The translations under genes and the position numbers were made by a program. The notes beneath the pieces are model-generated. The model searched no databases and was not told the origin of the DNA. It was given only the letters and a program-made list of their open reading frames with translations. Below, one piece after another: positions 45,877 through 55,129 of a stretch of DNA of 64,000 nt (position 1 is the stretch's first letter; each line of letters opens with the position of its first letter). This DNA comes from Porphyrobacter sp. (GTDB lineage Bacteria > Pseudomonadota > Alphaproteobacteria > Sphingomonadales > Sphingomonadaceae). The DNA is taken from contig WGLN01000008.1 of NCBI GenBank assembly GCA_016125555.1, positions 1 to 64,000 on the forward strand, written 5' to 3'.

Positions 45877-46424
45877 CCCAGCCAGTGCCGCATCGCCGCC
45901 GTCGAGGGATCGCGTTCGTCATGGTAACCCGCCGCGCCCTCGGGCGTGTCGGACAGGTCGACGCCCTCCACCACCCGGAACTCGCGCCAGTCGTAGAGGC
46001 CGGTGCGCTGCGCCAGCCGCCACTCCGCCCCGTTCGGGCCACCCCGCTTCTCGAAGCGGTCGACATAGCGCCCTGCGACGATCGCCGAGTAGACCATGCC
46101 CTTGTCGGGAAACACCGCCGCCAGCGGGTAGCCGGGCGGGATGGTGTGCATCGCGGTCATGTAGGTTTCGGTGTGGCAGGTGTCCGCGCCCTCGAACCCG
46201 AACAGGGTCTGCCCCAGCTGGTGCTGGGTCGCGAGGCAGGGGTCGATAACGCTGCGCGCCTGCTCGACGAAGTCGCGCCAACCGCCTTCGATCACCCCGA
46301 AACGGAAGGTCGCGTCATCATGGAACAGGCGCTCCATCATCCCCCAGCGCCGCCGATCGATGGCATGGGCATAGGCGGCGAGGATGTCGCGGATCGCCTC
46401 GCGGTCTTCAAGCGTCCCTGTCAT
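45873..46424 (-). CDS. SnoaL/NTF2-like protein
   Basis: MTGTLEDREAIRDILAAYAHAIDRRRWGMMERLFHDDATFRFG...GRYVDRFEKRGGPNGAEWRLAQRTGLYDWREF. Confidence 0.88.
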   Translation of the reverse strand: MTGTLEDREAIRDILAAYAHAIDRRRWGMMERLFHDDATFRFGVIEGGWRDFVEQARSVIDPCLATQHQLGQTLFGFEGADTCHTETYMTAMHTIPPGYPLAAVFPDKGMVYSAIVAGRYVDRFEKRGGPNGAEWRLAQRTGLYDWREFRVVEGVDLSDTPEGAAGYHDERDPSTAAMRHWLG

Positions 46425-47422
46425 GTGCCCAGCTCCACGATCACCTTGCCGATATTGCCGCCGGTGAACAGCTTGGCATAGGCGGCCAGCGTGTTTTCGA
46501 GGCCCCTCGTCACGTCATAGGGCATGACGAGATCGCCCGCCTCGTGCCACGCGCGCAGGCGTTCGGTCAGCACCGGGCCTTCGTGCATGAAATCGGGCGA
46601 GAAGAACCCCTCGACGCGCAGGCGCCGCATGAGCACCTGGTCGAATTCCTTGGGCGCGGTGCGATTGCCTGAGGAATAGTCGGCGAGCAGCCCGCACACT
46701 GCGATCCGGCCGTAGTGGTTCATGCGGGTCAGCACCGCGTCGAGCAGCGGTCCGCCGACATTGTCGAAATAGACGTCGAAGCCGCCTGCCTTGTCGAGCT
46801 GCGCGCCGACGTCCCCCGCCTTGTAATCCACCGCCCCCGCGATCCCGAGTTCATCGGCCAGATAGGCGCACTTGGCCGCGCCGCCCGCGATGCCCCACGC
46901 CTCGCAGCCGAGCAGCCGGGCGATCTGCACCGCGAGGATGCCGGTCGCCCCGGCGGCCGCGGAGACCAGCACCTTCTCGCCCGGCTTGGCCGCGCCGGTG
47001 CGCTCCACGCCCCACAGCGCGGTCCAGCCGTTCATGCCGAGCGGGCCGAACCATGCGCGGCGGTCGCTCACCGAAGGGTCGAGCTTGAGCGCCCCCGACA
47101 TGACAGCATCGACCGTCGACCAGTCACCCCATTGCCCGAAGGCGCGCACCAGATCGCCCGGGGCAAAGCCTTCGGCGCGGCTCTCGGTCACCTCGCCCAG
47201 CACCAGCCCCGTCATCGCGATGCCGAGCGGCAGCGGCGGCTGGTAGCCATCCTCGCGGCTCGTGAGCCACAGGCGGGTGCCGGCATCCATAGAGAGGTGC
47301 GAATTGCGGATGCGGACCTCGCCTTCCGCCAGCGGGGCGAGCGGCGCTTCCACCAGCTCCAGCGCGGCGGCGAAGTCATTGCCCTCGGGGCGGCGCGCGA
47401 TGCGCCAGAAGCGGTTTGCCAT
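46421..47422 (-). CDS. MDR-family NADP-dependent oxidoreductase
   Basis: MANRFWRIARRPEGNDFAAALELVEAPLAPLAEGEVRIRNSHLSMDAGTRLWL...VLVSAAAGATGILAVQIARLLGCEAWGIAGG. Confidence 0.93.
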   Translation of the reverse strand: MANRFWRIARRPEGNDFAAALELVEAPLAPLAEGEVRIRNSHLSMDAGTRLWLTSREDGYQPPLPLGIAMTGLVLGEVTESRAEGFAPGDLVRAFGQWGDWSTVDAVMSGALKLDPSVSDRRAWFGPLGMNGWTALWGVERTGAAKPGEKVLVSAAAGATGILAVQIARLLGCEAWGIAGGAAKCAYLADELGIAGAVDYKAGDVGAQLDKAGGFDVYFDNVGGPLLDAVLTRMNHYGRIAVCGLLADYSSGNRTAPKEFDQVLMRRLRVEGFFSPDFMHEGPVLTERLRAWHEAGDLVMPYDVTRGLENTLAAYAKLFTGGNIGKVIVELGT

Positions 47423-47557
47423 GCCCTGCTTGTCCGGCGCAGGCGCCGCTACGGCAACCCCGCCATTTCGCTAGGCCGCTATCACTTTGGCGCGGTGCGC
47501 GGGGTGAGGGCGCTTCCTAGTCTCGCGCCCAAACAGACCACGAGGGGAGAGACATTC

Positions 47558-48505
47558 ATGGCACTCATCACGGTGATCGGCGCGAGCGGGCGGCAGGGCC
47601 TTGCGCAGGTGCGCCAAGCGCTCAAGGCAGGCTACGACGTGCGCGCGATCTCGCGCCGCCCGGACGCCTTCGAAGGCGCCCCGGTCGAGGGGATCGAGCG
47701 GGTGGAGGTGCGCCCCATGGACCTTTACGACACATCCACTTTCAAGGACGCGCTCGAAGGCTCGGACTACGTCTTCTATACCCATCCGCTGCAGGCCCGC
47801 GCCGACCGCGCGCATCTGGTCGGCGAGGTTGGCAAGGTCGCAGCCCACCTCGGGGTCAAGCGGGTGGTGTGGAACACCTCGAGCTGGATTCCCGATCGCC
47901 CCGGCGATCCCTTCACCTATGGCGAGAACACCAAGGGCATCAACGCCCTGTGGCGCAGCGGCGCGCCGGGGACGGTGTTCGGATCGGTGCTGTTCATGGA
48001 CAACCTGCTGACCAACTGGGCGCGGCCCTTCATCGTCAACGAGGGCCGCTACGTCTATCCGCACAAGCCGACGCTGGAGGCCAACTGGATCAGCCTCGAC
48101 GATGTCGCGCGCTTCATGCTGGCGAGCCTCGAACGGCCCGACATGGAGGGCGCGTGGCTCAATATCGGCGGGCCGGAGCGGCTGGTCGGCAAGCAGGTGA
48201 CGCAGTACCTCTCCGAGGCGCTGGGCAAGGACATCACCTATGATCCCTGCACGCCCGAGGAGTTTGGCCGCTACCTCGTCGAGGCGGCGGGGGATTCGAT
48301 GCCCCCCGAGATGCGCGTGGACTTCGCGCGAGGCATCCAAGCCTTCTACGAATACAACAATGAGGCGCCGACCAAGCCCTTCGAAGTCGACATGGAATAT
48401 GTCTACGAACGCTTCCCCGAACTCGACGGCAAGCTGGAAACGCTGGGCGAATGGACCAAGCGGCAGGACTGGGGCGAGAGCAACTACCGGCCCGCTTTTG
48501 GTTGA
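47558..48505 (+). CDS. NmrA-like/atypical SDR NAD(P)-binding protein
   Basis: MALITVIGASGRQGLAQVRQALKAGYDVRAISRRPDAFEGAPVEGIERVEVRPMDLYDTSTFKDALEGSDYVFYTHPLQA.... Confidence 0.88.
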   Translation: MALITVIGASGRQGLAQVRQALKAGYDVRAISRRPDAFEGAPVEGIERVEVRPMDLYDTSTFKDALEGSDYVFYTHPLQARADRAHLVGEVGKVAAHLGVKRVVWNTSSWIPDRPGDPFTYGENTKGINALWRSGAPGTVFGSVLFMDNLLTNWARPFIVNEGRYVYPHKPTLEANWISLDDVARFMLASLERPDMEGAWLNIGGPERLVGKQVTQYLSEALGKDITYDPCTPEEFGRYLVEAAGDSMPPEMRVDFARGIQAFYEYNNEAPTKPFEVDMEYVYERFPELDGKLETLGEWTKRQDWGESNYRPAFG

Positions 48506-48508
48506 TTG

Positions 48509-48530
48509 CGGGAGCGCCTGCGCGCTCCCG
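48509..48530 (+). terminator. GC hairpin directly after the NmrA-like gene
   Basis: CGGGAGCGC-CTGC-GCGCTCCCG inverted repeat starting 4 bp after the stop; no U tract. Confidence 0.35.
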
Positions 48531-48929
48531 TCCTCGCTGGATGCGCAGCAAAGCTGCGCCCGCTGCGGGCGCGCGGTCGCGCTTGCGACGCCTGCGGCGT
48601 CGGCATGGCGCGACGGTGTGTGTCCGTGGATGGGCCTCGGTCGCGTCAGCGGCCGCAAGGCCAAGCGGCCGCCCATAGGCGCGGCGCGTTGTGCCGCGTG
48701 TCGCCCGAAGGCTCCTGTTGGAGACACATGAGACACTGTCCAGAGAGCGAAAAACCCTCCGCTCTCCATGCGCCGTTCATGCGAGGCAACCGGGCGGCGC
48801 GAGGGGCGATGGGAGCAAGTCACGCGGCCGATGCTGACAGGTGCAGCGCGGGTAGGAAAGAAGGTCGGCTTTGGGCCTGCTCGCGACGGAAGCTGCCGTT
48901 CAGCTATCGACCCCAGAGCAGACGTTTAG

Positions 48930-49487
48930 CTATAGGCCATCTTCACGGTTAGACAGCCAGCCCGAGAACCGGACCTTGAGGGCCTGAGCTTCTTCTAACG
49001 ATGATAGAAAGAGATCGAAGCCACCGGCGTATGGCGCATAGATCCGTCCGTTCTCCGGCTCGAACCATGTAACGTAGGGACCGGCATCGTTGGCCAAATC
49101 CTTCAGTGAGTCATCGAACTTGCCGTTTGCCCACGTTTCGTCGCGGATAAAGAACTTCCATACTAAGCTCTCCGGATCACTCTCATCTTCTGTCCACCCA
49201 CCAGCGGGAACTCCCGGTCCGGCCTCGCCGTCACACCTTGACGTGATGATCCAGCACTTCTGCGACGGTTCGAGCAGTGCACTCGCGAGTGTGTTCCCGC
49301 GGGACAGGATGATTTCGGACTCCTGCTCGGTCTCGGCATACCTCTTCGAGGCGGGCAACGCATGAAAGCGCACCCATGGAAGAGAACCGTCTTGCCGGAG
49401 CACATACCCTAGTGGTTGACGCCCTTTGTGATGCTTGTCCCAGTCCAGCCAGAACTCTCGGGCGTCTACGATGCCTGTGGTATCCAT
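48930..49487 (-). CDS. hypothetical protein, DUF3885-like
   Basis: MDTTGIVDAREFWLDWDKHHKGRQPLGYVLRQDGSLPWVRFHALPASKRYAETEQESEIILSRGNTLASALL...; locally lower GC than flanks. Family label from recollection of the FHxLPxSKRY pattern. Confidence 0.6.
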   Translation of the reverse strand: MDTTGIVDAREFWLDWDKHHKGRQPLGYVLRQDGSLPWVRFHALPASKRYAETEQESEIILSRGNTLASALLEPSQKCWIITSRCDGEAGPGVPAGGWTEDESDPESLVWKFFIRDETWANGKFDDSLKDLANDAGPYVTWFEPENGRIYAPYAGGFDLFLSSLEEAQALKVRFSGWLSNREDGL

Positions 49488-49594
49488 GCGGTCACGGATA
49501 CGCAGAGATGTGTCTCTTTTCCACCCACGAGCGGTCACAAGCAACAGCCGCCGAACTTCCCGAAAGCGGTCGTTCCAGACGCGGCCGTGAACCC

Positions 49595-50824
49595 CTACTC
49601 CGCCGCCTGCCGCTGCTCGGCGGCGAAGATCTCGACCAGTTCCGCGTCGCTGGCGTTTGTCAGCCGCTCGACCCATTGGTGGAAGACCTGCCCGCCCTTC
49701 TCGTTGCGGCCGAACAGGACCTCCTTCATCAGCCCCGATTGCAGCGCCTGGTGCTGGCGCCTGCCGGTGGCGTAGTCCTCGTCGCGCACCACCACTTCGA
49801 GGAAGTCGAACTGCTCGTGCGCGGACTTCACGTCGGCCTCGGTCTCGGGGCGGTTCTCCATGACGTAGAACTGGGTGGTGAAGCTCTCGCCCACGCTCTC
49901 GCCCGGGAACAGCTGGCTGATCATCGCCCCGCGCTGCCCGCCGCCGTAGAAGCTGGCGATCGAGATGTGCGGGAAGATCGTCCACACGCCCTGCACCAGC
50001 GCGTCTTGCGGCAGCTCATCGTCGGCGAGCTGGGCAAGGTCGAGCTGCTGGTCGTCATCGCCCGAAACCTTGATCGCGAATTGCGACGGGGTCGAGAGGC
50101 GCTGGTGGGGGCCGAAGGCGAAGTAGTTGGCGCGGTTGTAGAAATCCGCGCCGAAGGTGTCCTTGTGCAGCACCGGCAGGTGGTAGAAATCGAGATAGCC
50201 GTCATAGGCCGTCTTCCAGTTCGGCCCCTTGAGCGTGCGCTGCGCGAACAGCGTCCAGCCGTCGAACCCGAAGGCTTCGAGCAATTCGTCGTAGCCGCAC
50301 AGGTAATCGGCGATGGAGAGCGTGCTGTGGGGATCGAGCGTCACCCAGATCAGCCCCGCCTTCTCGTGCACCGGGAACTTCGTGAGGCAGTGCTGGCTCT
50401 TGTCGATTGCGCCGAAATCCTGCGGGCTGGCGACGCCGATGAGGTCGCCGTCGGCCTTGAAGGTCCAGCCGTGATAGCCGCAGGTGAAGCGGCTGGCATT
50501 GCCGGTGCCGCTGGCGAGCGGGTTGCCGCGGTGGGTGCACATGTTGAGGAAGGCGCCGATACTGCCGTCCTTCTGGCGGGAGAGCAGCAGCGGAACGCCG
50601 CAGATGTCCATCGCCTTGTAATCGCCCGGGTTGGGCAATTCGCACGAGGGCGCGACCATCAGCGGCAGGCGGCGGAAGATCTGCCTCTTCTCGCGCTCGA
50701 ACAGCGCTTCGTCGGTGTAGGCACTGGCGGGCACGCGCACGATCTCGTCGGCATATTCCATCGTGTCCGCCGCGCCGTGGGCGACGAGGTTGCGGGTCAT
50801 GGCGACCAGCGTTTCGCGTGACAT
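49595..50824 (-). CDS. Rieske non-heme iron oxygenase, alpha subunit
   Basis: Rieske motif NMCTHRGNPLASGTGNASRFTCGYHGWTFKADGDL; TAYDGYLDFYHLPVLH catalytic domain. Start trimmed to MSRETLVAM. Confidence 0.94.
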   Translation of the reverse strand: MSRETLVAMTRNLVAHGAADTMEYADEIVRVPASAYTDEALFEREKRQIFRRLPLMVAPSCELPNPGDYKAMDICGVPLLLSRQKDGSIGAFLNMCTHRGNPLASGTGNASRFTCGYHGWTFKADGDLIGVASPQDFGAIDKSQHCLTKFPVHEKAGLIWVTLDPHSTLSIADYLCGYDELLEAFGFDGWTLFAQRTLKGPNWKTAYDGYLDFYHLPVLHKDTFGADFYNRANYFAFGPHQRLSTPSQFAIKVSGDDDQQLDLAQLADDELPQDALVQGVWTIFPHISIASFYGGGQRGAMISQLFPGESVGESFTTQFYVMENRPETEADVKSAHEQFDFLEVVVRDEDYATGRRQHQALQSGLMKEVLFGRNEKGGQVFHQWVERLTNASDAELVEIFAAEQRQAAE

Positions 50825-50882
50825 GGGGTTCCTCTCCGTTCCTGCCGCGAGTGTCCGCCCTCGCGGCGTGCACGGCAATGCT

Positions 50883-50890
50883 CACTTTTG
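50883..50890. promoter_or_regulatory. CAAAAGTG motif upstream of the Rieske gene
   Basis: Plus strand ggcaatgctcacttttgg; 59 bp from the Rieske start at 50824. Confidence 0.4.
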
Positions 50891-50957
50891 GCAGAGCGGC
50901 CATGCGAAAGGGGCGGACCGTCGCCGGCCCGCCCCCTCGTTTTTGCTGCAAGAGCGA

Positions 50958-53501
50958 TCAGAACTTGAAGCTGGCCTCGACGAAGACCTGGCGCCCGCGG
51001 TTCTGGGTCATGATGAAGTCGTCGCCCACCCCCGGCTCGAGGAACGGCCGGCCCCCGGTGGTGATGGTGTAGATCTTGTCGGTGATGTTCTGCCCGATCA
51101 GCGAGAGCTTCCACTTGCCGTCGGGGTCGCCGACCGAGACGTTGGCGTCGAGCAGCCAGAAGCTCGGCTGGACGTAGTCGTTGAGCGAGGTCTCGTCGGT
51201 GATGTAGCCATCATTGTAGGCCGCGTTGCCCGACAGGAACAGCTCGAGTCCGTCGCTGATCGGGATCGACCAGTCCGCCGCGATGTTCCCCGACCATTCG
51301 GGCGACTGGCTGGCGCGGCGCCCGTTGAGGTCGACAAAGCCGCCCTGGCCGCCCGGCTGCAGGAACTGGTCGGTGTACTTGGCATCGAGATAGGACAGGT
51401 TGGCGGTGAGGTTCAGCCCTTCCACCGGGGTCCGCCAGCGGGATTCGAGATCGACGCCCTTGGTGGTCAGCTCGCCCGCGTTGCTGGTGATGAACTGCAC
51501 CGTCACCGCGTTGAAGTTCTGCACCTGCAGATCGGTGAACACGTAGTAGAAGGCGGTCGCGTTGAAGGTGAAGCTGCGCCCCGCCCACTGCGACTTGAAG
51601 CCGACTTCACCGCCCTTGGCCTTTTCCGACTTGAAGATCAGCGAGCTGAAATCGCCCGTGGCGGCCGCCTGGCTGAGGCTGTTGGACGGCAGCGCCGAGT
51701 TGTCGATCCCGCCCGACTTGAAGCCGGTCTTGTAGGAGGCGAAGAAGTTGATGTCGTCGGTCGCCTGGTAGCGCAGCGTGACTTCTGGCGAGAAGTTGTC
51801 GTCGTTGAAGTTGATCGGCCCCGAGAAATAGCCGCTCTGCAGGAAGGCCGGGCTCGGCAGGAAGGTCCCCGGGTTGTTGGGATCGGGGACATAGGCCAGC
51901 AGGTTGTGGACGTAGGGCACCGAGATGGTCTGCACCTTGCTTTCGTCCGTCCAGCGCAGACCGCCCGACAGCTGCAGCTGATCGGTCAGGTCGATGCTCA
52001 CGCTGCCGAAGAAGGACAGCGCCTCGGTCTTGGTGAGGTGGGTCTTGTCCCAGTCGTAGGTGTAGCCCGTGCCCTGCGCGATGCCGCCGGGGTTGATGGG
52101 CGAATCCGGCGAGATCGGCAGGCTCGGGTCGGGCCCGAGGAAGGAGATGTTCACGCCCTGCTGCGCGGTGTCGAAGGTGAAGGTGCGGTCTTCGTAGAAC
52201 GCGCCGAGCATGAAGTTGAACGGCCCGTCATAGTCCGAGGCGAGGCGCAGTTCCTGGCTGTATTGCTCGAGCTTGTTGATCGGGTCCGAAGACCCCGCGC
52301 CGCCCGGCAGGAAGGTGCCGTTGGGGCCGGGGAAGCGGCCGCCGTAGGAATAGCTGTCGAAGTCGACCGCATCGAGGTTGAGCAATCCGCTCACCGAGGT
52401 CAGCTTGAGCGCGTCGTTGAGATCAAGCTCGAACTGCAACCGGCCGAACCAGATGTCGGTCTTGCCGAAGGGCACCCCGTTGCGCCCGGCCGCGGCCGAG
52501 GGCAGCGGCACGCTGGCGGCGAGCGGCGCGGCGGCATCGGTGAGGTAGTAGCGCTGGTCGTAGACGTTGCAGTCGTAGCCCGCCGGGATCTGCAGGCCGC
52601 CCTGCAGCAGGTAGACCGAATCCGCCACCCCGTTGGCGCCGCAGTTGACCTCGGCGGTGCCGATCGCCCCGTCGTTCTCGTTGCGGGTGTATTGCAGCTT
52701 GAAATTGGCGTGGAATCGGTCGGTCGGCTGCCAATCCAGCGTGCCGCGCACGATCAGGTCCTTCAGCCCGCGCTTCTGGTTCACCGCGGGGGTGTTGTCC
52801 TGCAGCAGCTGGAACTCGTCGATGTCGTTCCACTGCGCGGCAAGGCGCACGCCGAGCGTGTCGGTCACCGGGCCGGAGATGTAGCTGCTGAGCAGATAAC
52901 CCTTCTCTTCGAACTCCCACGAGGCACGCCCGCCGATCTCCCAGTCGGGCGTCGGGTTGGCCGAGCGCAGCGACAGCACGCCGGCGGTCGCCGATTTGCC
53001 GAAGAACAGCGATTGCGGGCCGCGCAGCACGTCGACCTGCTCGACGTCGAAGAAGCCGGCCTGCACCATGCGCATGGTCGAGACGATCACCCCGTCATAT
53101 TCGAATGCGACCGCCGAATCGAAGGCCGCCGAGATGTTCGACGAGCCGACGCCGCGCAAGCTGAGCTGGCCGCCCGAACCCGAGCCGCCGACCTGCACGT
53201 TGAGCGTCGGCACGCGGCTGGTGATGTCGGCGACCTGGTCGATGTTGTACTTGTCGAGCGTGTCGCCGCCGATCGCGGTGACGGTGACGGGAACCTCCTG
53301 CAGGGTCTCGTTCTGGCGGCGTGCCTGGACGATGATGACCGGCTCCGCATTGCGGGCCTGGTCGTCTGCGCCGGCATCGTCCTGGGCATGGGCGACGCCT
53401 GGCAAGGCGAGCACCCCGGTGAACGCCGCGCCGCTCATCAGGACTGTCCGCAGGCCGCTCGCACGGGCGCGGGATGCAATTCGGGCATCAAGTTTGGTCA
53501 T
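50958..53501 (-). CDS. TonB-dependent receptor
   Basis: Signal peptide, EPVIIVQARRQNETLQEVPVTVTAIGGDTLDKYNIDQVADITSRVPTLNVQVGGSGSGGQLSLRGVGSSNISAAFDSAVAFEYDG...; C-terminal QVFVEASFKF. Confidence 0.94.
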   Translation of the reverse strand: MTKLDARIASRARASGLRTVLMSGAAFTGVLALPGVAHAQDDAGADDQARNAEPVIIVQARRQNETLQEVPVTVTAIGGDTLDKYNIDQVADITSRVPTLNVQVGGSGSGGQLSLRGVGSSNISAAFDSAVAFEYDGVIVSTMRMVQAGFFDVEQVDVLRGPQSLFFGKSATAGVLSLRSANPTPDWEIGGRASWEFEEKGYLLSSYISGPVTDTLGVRLAAQWNDIDEFQLLQDNTPAVNQKRGLKDLIVRGTLDWQPTDRFHANFKLQYTRNENDGAIGTAEVNCGANGVADSVYLLQGGLQIPAGYDCNVYDQRYYLTDAAAPLAASVPLPSAAAGRNGVPFGKTDIWFGRLQFELDLNDALKLTSVSGLLNLDAVDFDSYSYGGRFPGPNGTFLPGGAGSSDPINKLEQYSQELRLASDYDGPFNFMLGAFYEDRTFTFDTAQQGVNISFLGPDPSLPISPDSPINPGGIAQGTGYTYDWDKTHLTKTEALSFFGSVSIDLTDQLQLSGGLRWTDESKVQTISVPYVHNLLAYVPDPNNPGTFLPSPAFLQSGYFSGPINFNDDNFSPEVTLRYQATDDINFFASYKTGFKSGGIDNSALPSNSLSQAAATGDFSSLIFKSEKAKGGEVGFKSQWAGRSFTFNATAFYYVFTDLQVQNFNAVTVQFITSNAGELTTKGVDLESRWRTPVEGLNLTANLSYLDAKYTDQFLQPGGQGGFVDLNGRRASQSPEWSGNIAADWSIPISDGLELFLSGNAAYNDGYITDETSLNDYVQPSFWLLDANVSVGDPDGKWKLSLIGQNITDKIYTITTGGRPFLEPGVGDDFIMTQNRGRQVFVEASFKF

Positions 53502-53697
53502 GCTTCTCTCTCCCCTGCGGGCGGCAGCGCCTGCCCCCCTGGTTCCCCTGGCCGTGACGCGTTTCGCCGCGCCTATCGGTAGGGCGTGAAGGTGTATGGA
53601 GTGCAGGCCTTCGCGCTATCAGCAAAAGCGATAGTGACCCGGCCAATCTGCGACAAAAACGTCACAATGGCCCGCGAAAGCGCACCTTTCCGTAGCG

Positions 53698-55002
53698 TCA
53701 CGAAGCCATCGCGGCGTGCTCGCGCTCCATCTGGGAGAGGCGCGGCTCGGCGGGCCACACCCACTCCGGTCCGATCACCGGCTCGGCCCGGAGGTCCTCG
53801 GGCACGCGCCCGGTTCCGATCATCGCATCGAGGCTCTGGTGGAAGGCATAGATCCGCGCCTCCTGGTTTGACAGCGGCACCGAGCGGAACGCGGCCGATT
53901 GCATCGCCTGCTGGATTGCCTCGCCGAACTGGGTGTCCTCGAGGATGATCGGGCTCATCCGCCGCCCGTTTGGCTGCGAGGCATCCGGCACGGTCCACAG
54001 GTCGGGCGCGGGCGCGTCGCCCCAGTCCAGTGCCATGGTCACCAGCTCGAGCCGGGTGGTGGTCAGCGAGGTCGGCCAGAACACCAGCGGCGGGACGAAG
54101 TAGTTGGACAGCGGGCTGACCCAGTTGGGGAACAGCGTGTAGCTCTGGGTGCAGGTGCGGCCGAGCTCGCCGACGCTGTCGATCTGCTGCCAGCCGGGCG
54201 GGGAATCGATCGCGCGCACGTGCTCGCGATTGGTCTGGCGCGGCGGCGGGGCGAGCATCCGCGCGTGGCCGTTGGGATAGAGCGTGTTGAGATTGCGGGT
54301 CGAATCCACCAGCGGCGCGACCGTGTCGGGGTGGATGAAGGGAACATGGTAGACCTCCATGTTGGCCTCCATCGCCACCTTCCAGTTGCACTGGAGGTCG
54401 AAGCTGTGCCGCGCCGCGAGGCGGATGCGGCCAAAGGCGAACTCCTCCCACTCGCGCGCCAAAGGCCCAAGCCAGTCGAGCAGCGGCATGGCCTCGAGGT
54501 CGAAATTGACGAAGATGACCTTGCCGAAGAGCTCGCAGCGGACTGGCAGCAGCCCGCGGCACGACAGGTCGAAATCCGCCGGGAAGTCGCGCCGCTCGGG
54601 CACGCCCACAAGGCTGCCGTCGGTCTTGTAGGTCCAGTTGTGATAGCTGCACATCAGGCGGCTGGACTTGCCGCTGTCCTCGGTCACCACCGGCGCCCCG
54701 CGGTGGCGGCAGGAATTGTGGAAGGCGCGCACCACCCCGTCCATGCCGTGCACGATCACCAGCGGATCGCCGGCATTGTGCCAGCGCATCCAGCACCCCG
54801 GCTCGGGCACTTCATCGAGGTGTCCGGCGAACAGCCACGACTTGCGGAACACGTGTTCCTGTTCGAGCGCGAAATATTCTGGCGAAGTGTAGCGCGCGGC
54901 GGGCAGGTCGGGCAGCGCGGGGAACCCCTGCGGCGGGGCGGTGCGCGTGCCTTCCCATTCCATCAGCGCCTTGAGCATCGCGATCTCTTGCGCGTCCATC
55001 AT
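53698..55002 (-). CDS. Rieske non-heme iron oxygenase, alpha subunit
   Basis: Rieske motif NSCRHRGAPVVTEDSGKSSRLMCSYHNWTYKTDGSLVGVPE; EANMEVYHVPFIHPDTV. Start trimmed to MMDAQEIAML. Confidence 0.93.
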   Translation of the reverse strand: MMDAQEIAMLKALMEWEGTRTAPPQGFPALPDLPAARYTSPEYFALEQEHVFRKSWLFAGHLDEVPEPGCWMRWHNAGDPLVIVHGMDGVVRAFHNSCRHRGAPVVTEDSGKSSRLMCSYHNWTYKTDGSLVGVPERRDFPADFDLSCRGLLPVRCELFGKVIFVNFDLEAMPLLDWLGPLAREWEEFAFGRIRLAARHSFDLQCNWKVAMEANMEVYHVPFIHPDTVAPLVDSTRNLNTLYPNGHARMLAPPPRQTNREHVRAIDSPPGWQQIDSVGELGRTCTQSYTLFPNWVSPLSNYFVPPLVFWPTSLTTTRLELVTMALDWGDAPAPDLWTVPDASQPNGRRMSPIILEDTQFGEAIQQAMQSAAFRSVPLSNQEARIYAFHQSLDAMIGTGRVPEDLRAEPVIGPEWVWPAEPRLSQMEREHAAMAS

Positions 55003-55129
55003 ACCGCCTCTCCCTCGATTGGAGGATAGGCCCGGCCCGGCGCCGGTGCGAATGCGCGCTTTCGACAGTGGCACGGGTCCGCCCGCCCGATAGGCTGCCG
55101 CGCACAACACGGCTTTTGGGAGAGAGCAG

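Noticed and set aside
48930-49985. 351-aa version of the DUF3885-like ORF
   Set aside because: The N-terminal ~166 aa overlap the Rieske gene on the same strand in another frame; the coherent protein begins at 49487.
50763-53582. 939-aa plus-strand ORF
   Set aside because: Antisense shadow over the well-supported TonB receptor at 50958-53501.
53607-53632. CTATC..GATAG dyad and CAAAAACG near the TonB receptor/Rieske junction
   Set aside because: Arms are only 5 bp and it lies over 100 bp from the receptor start; not strong enough to call a site.
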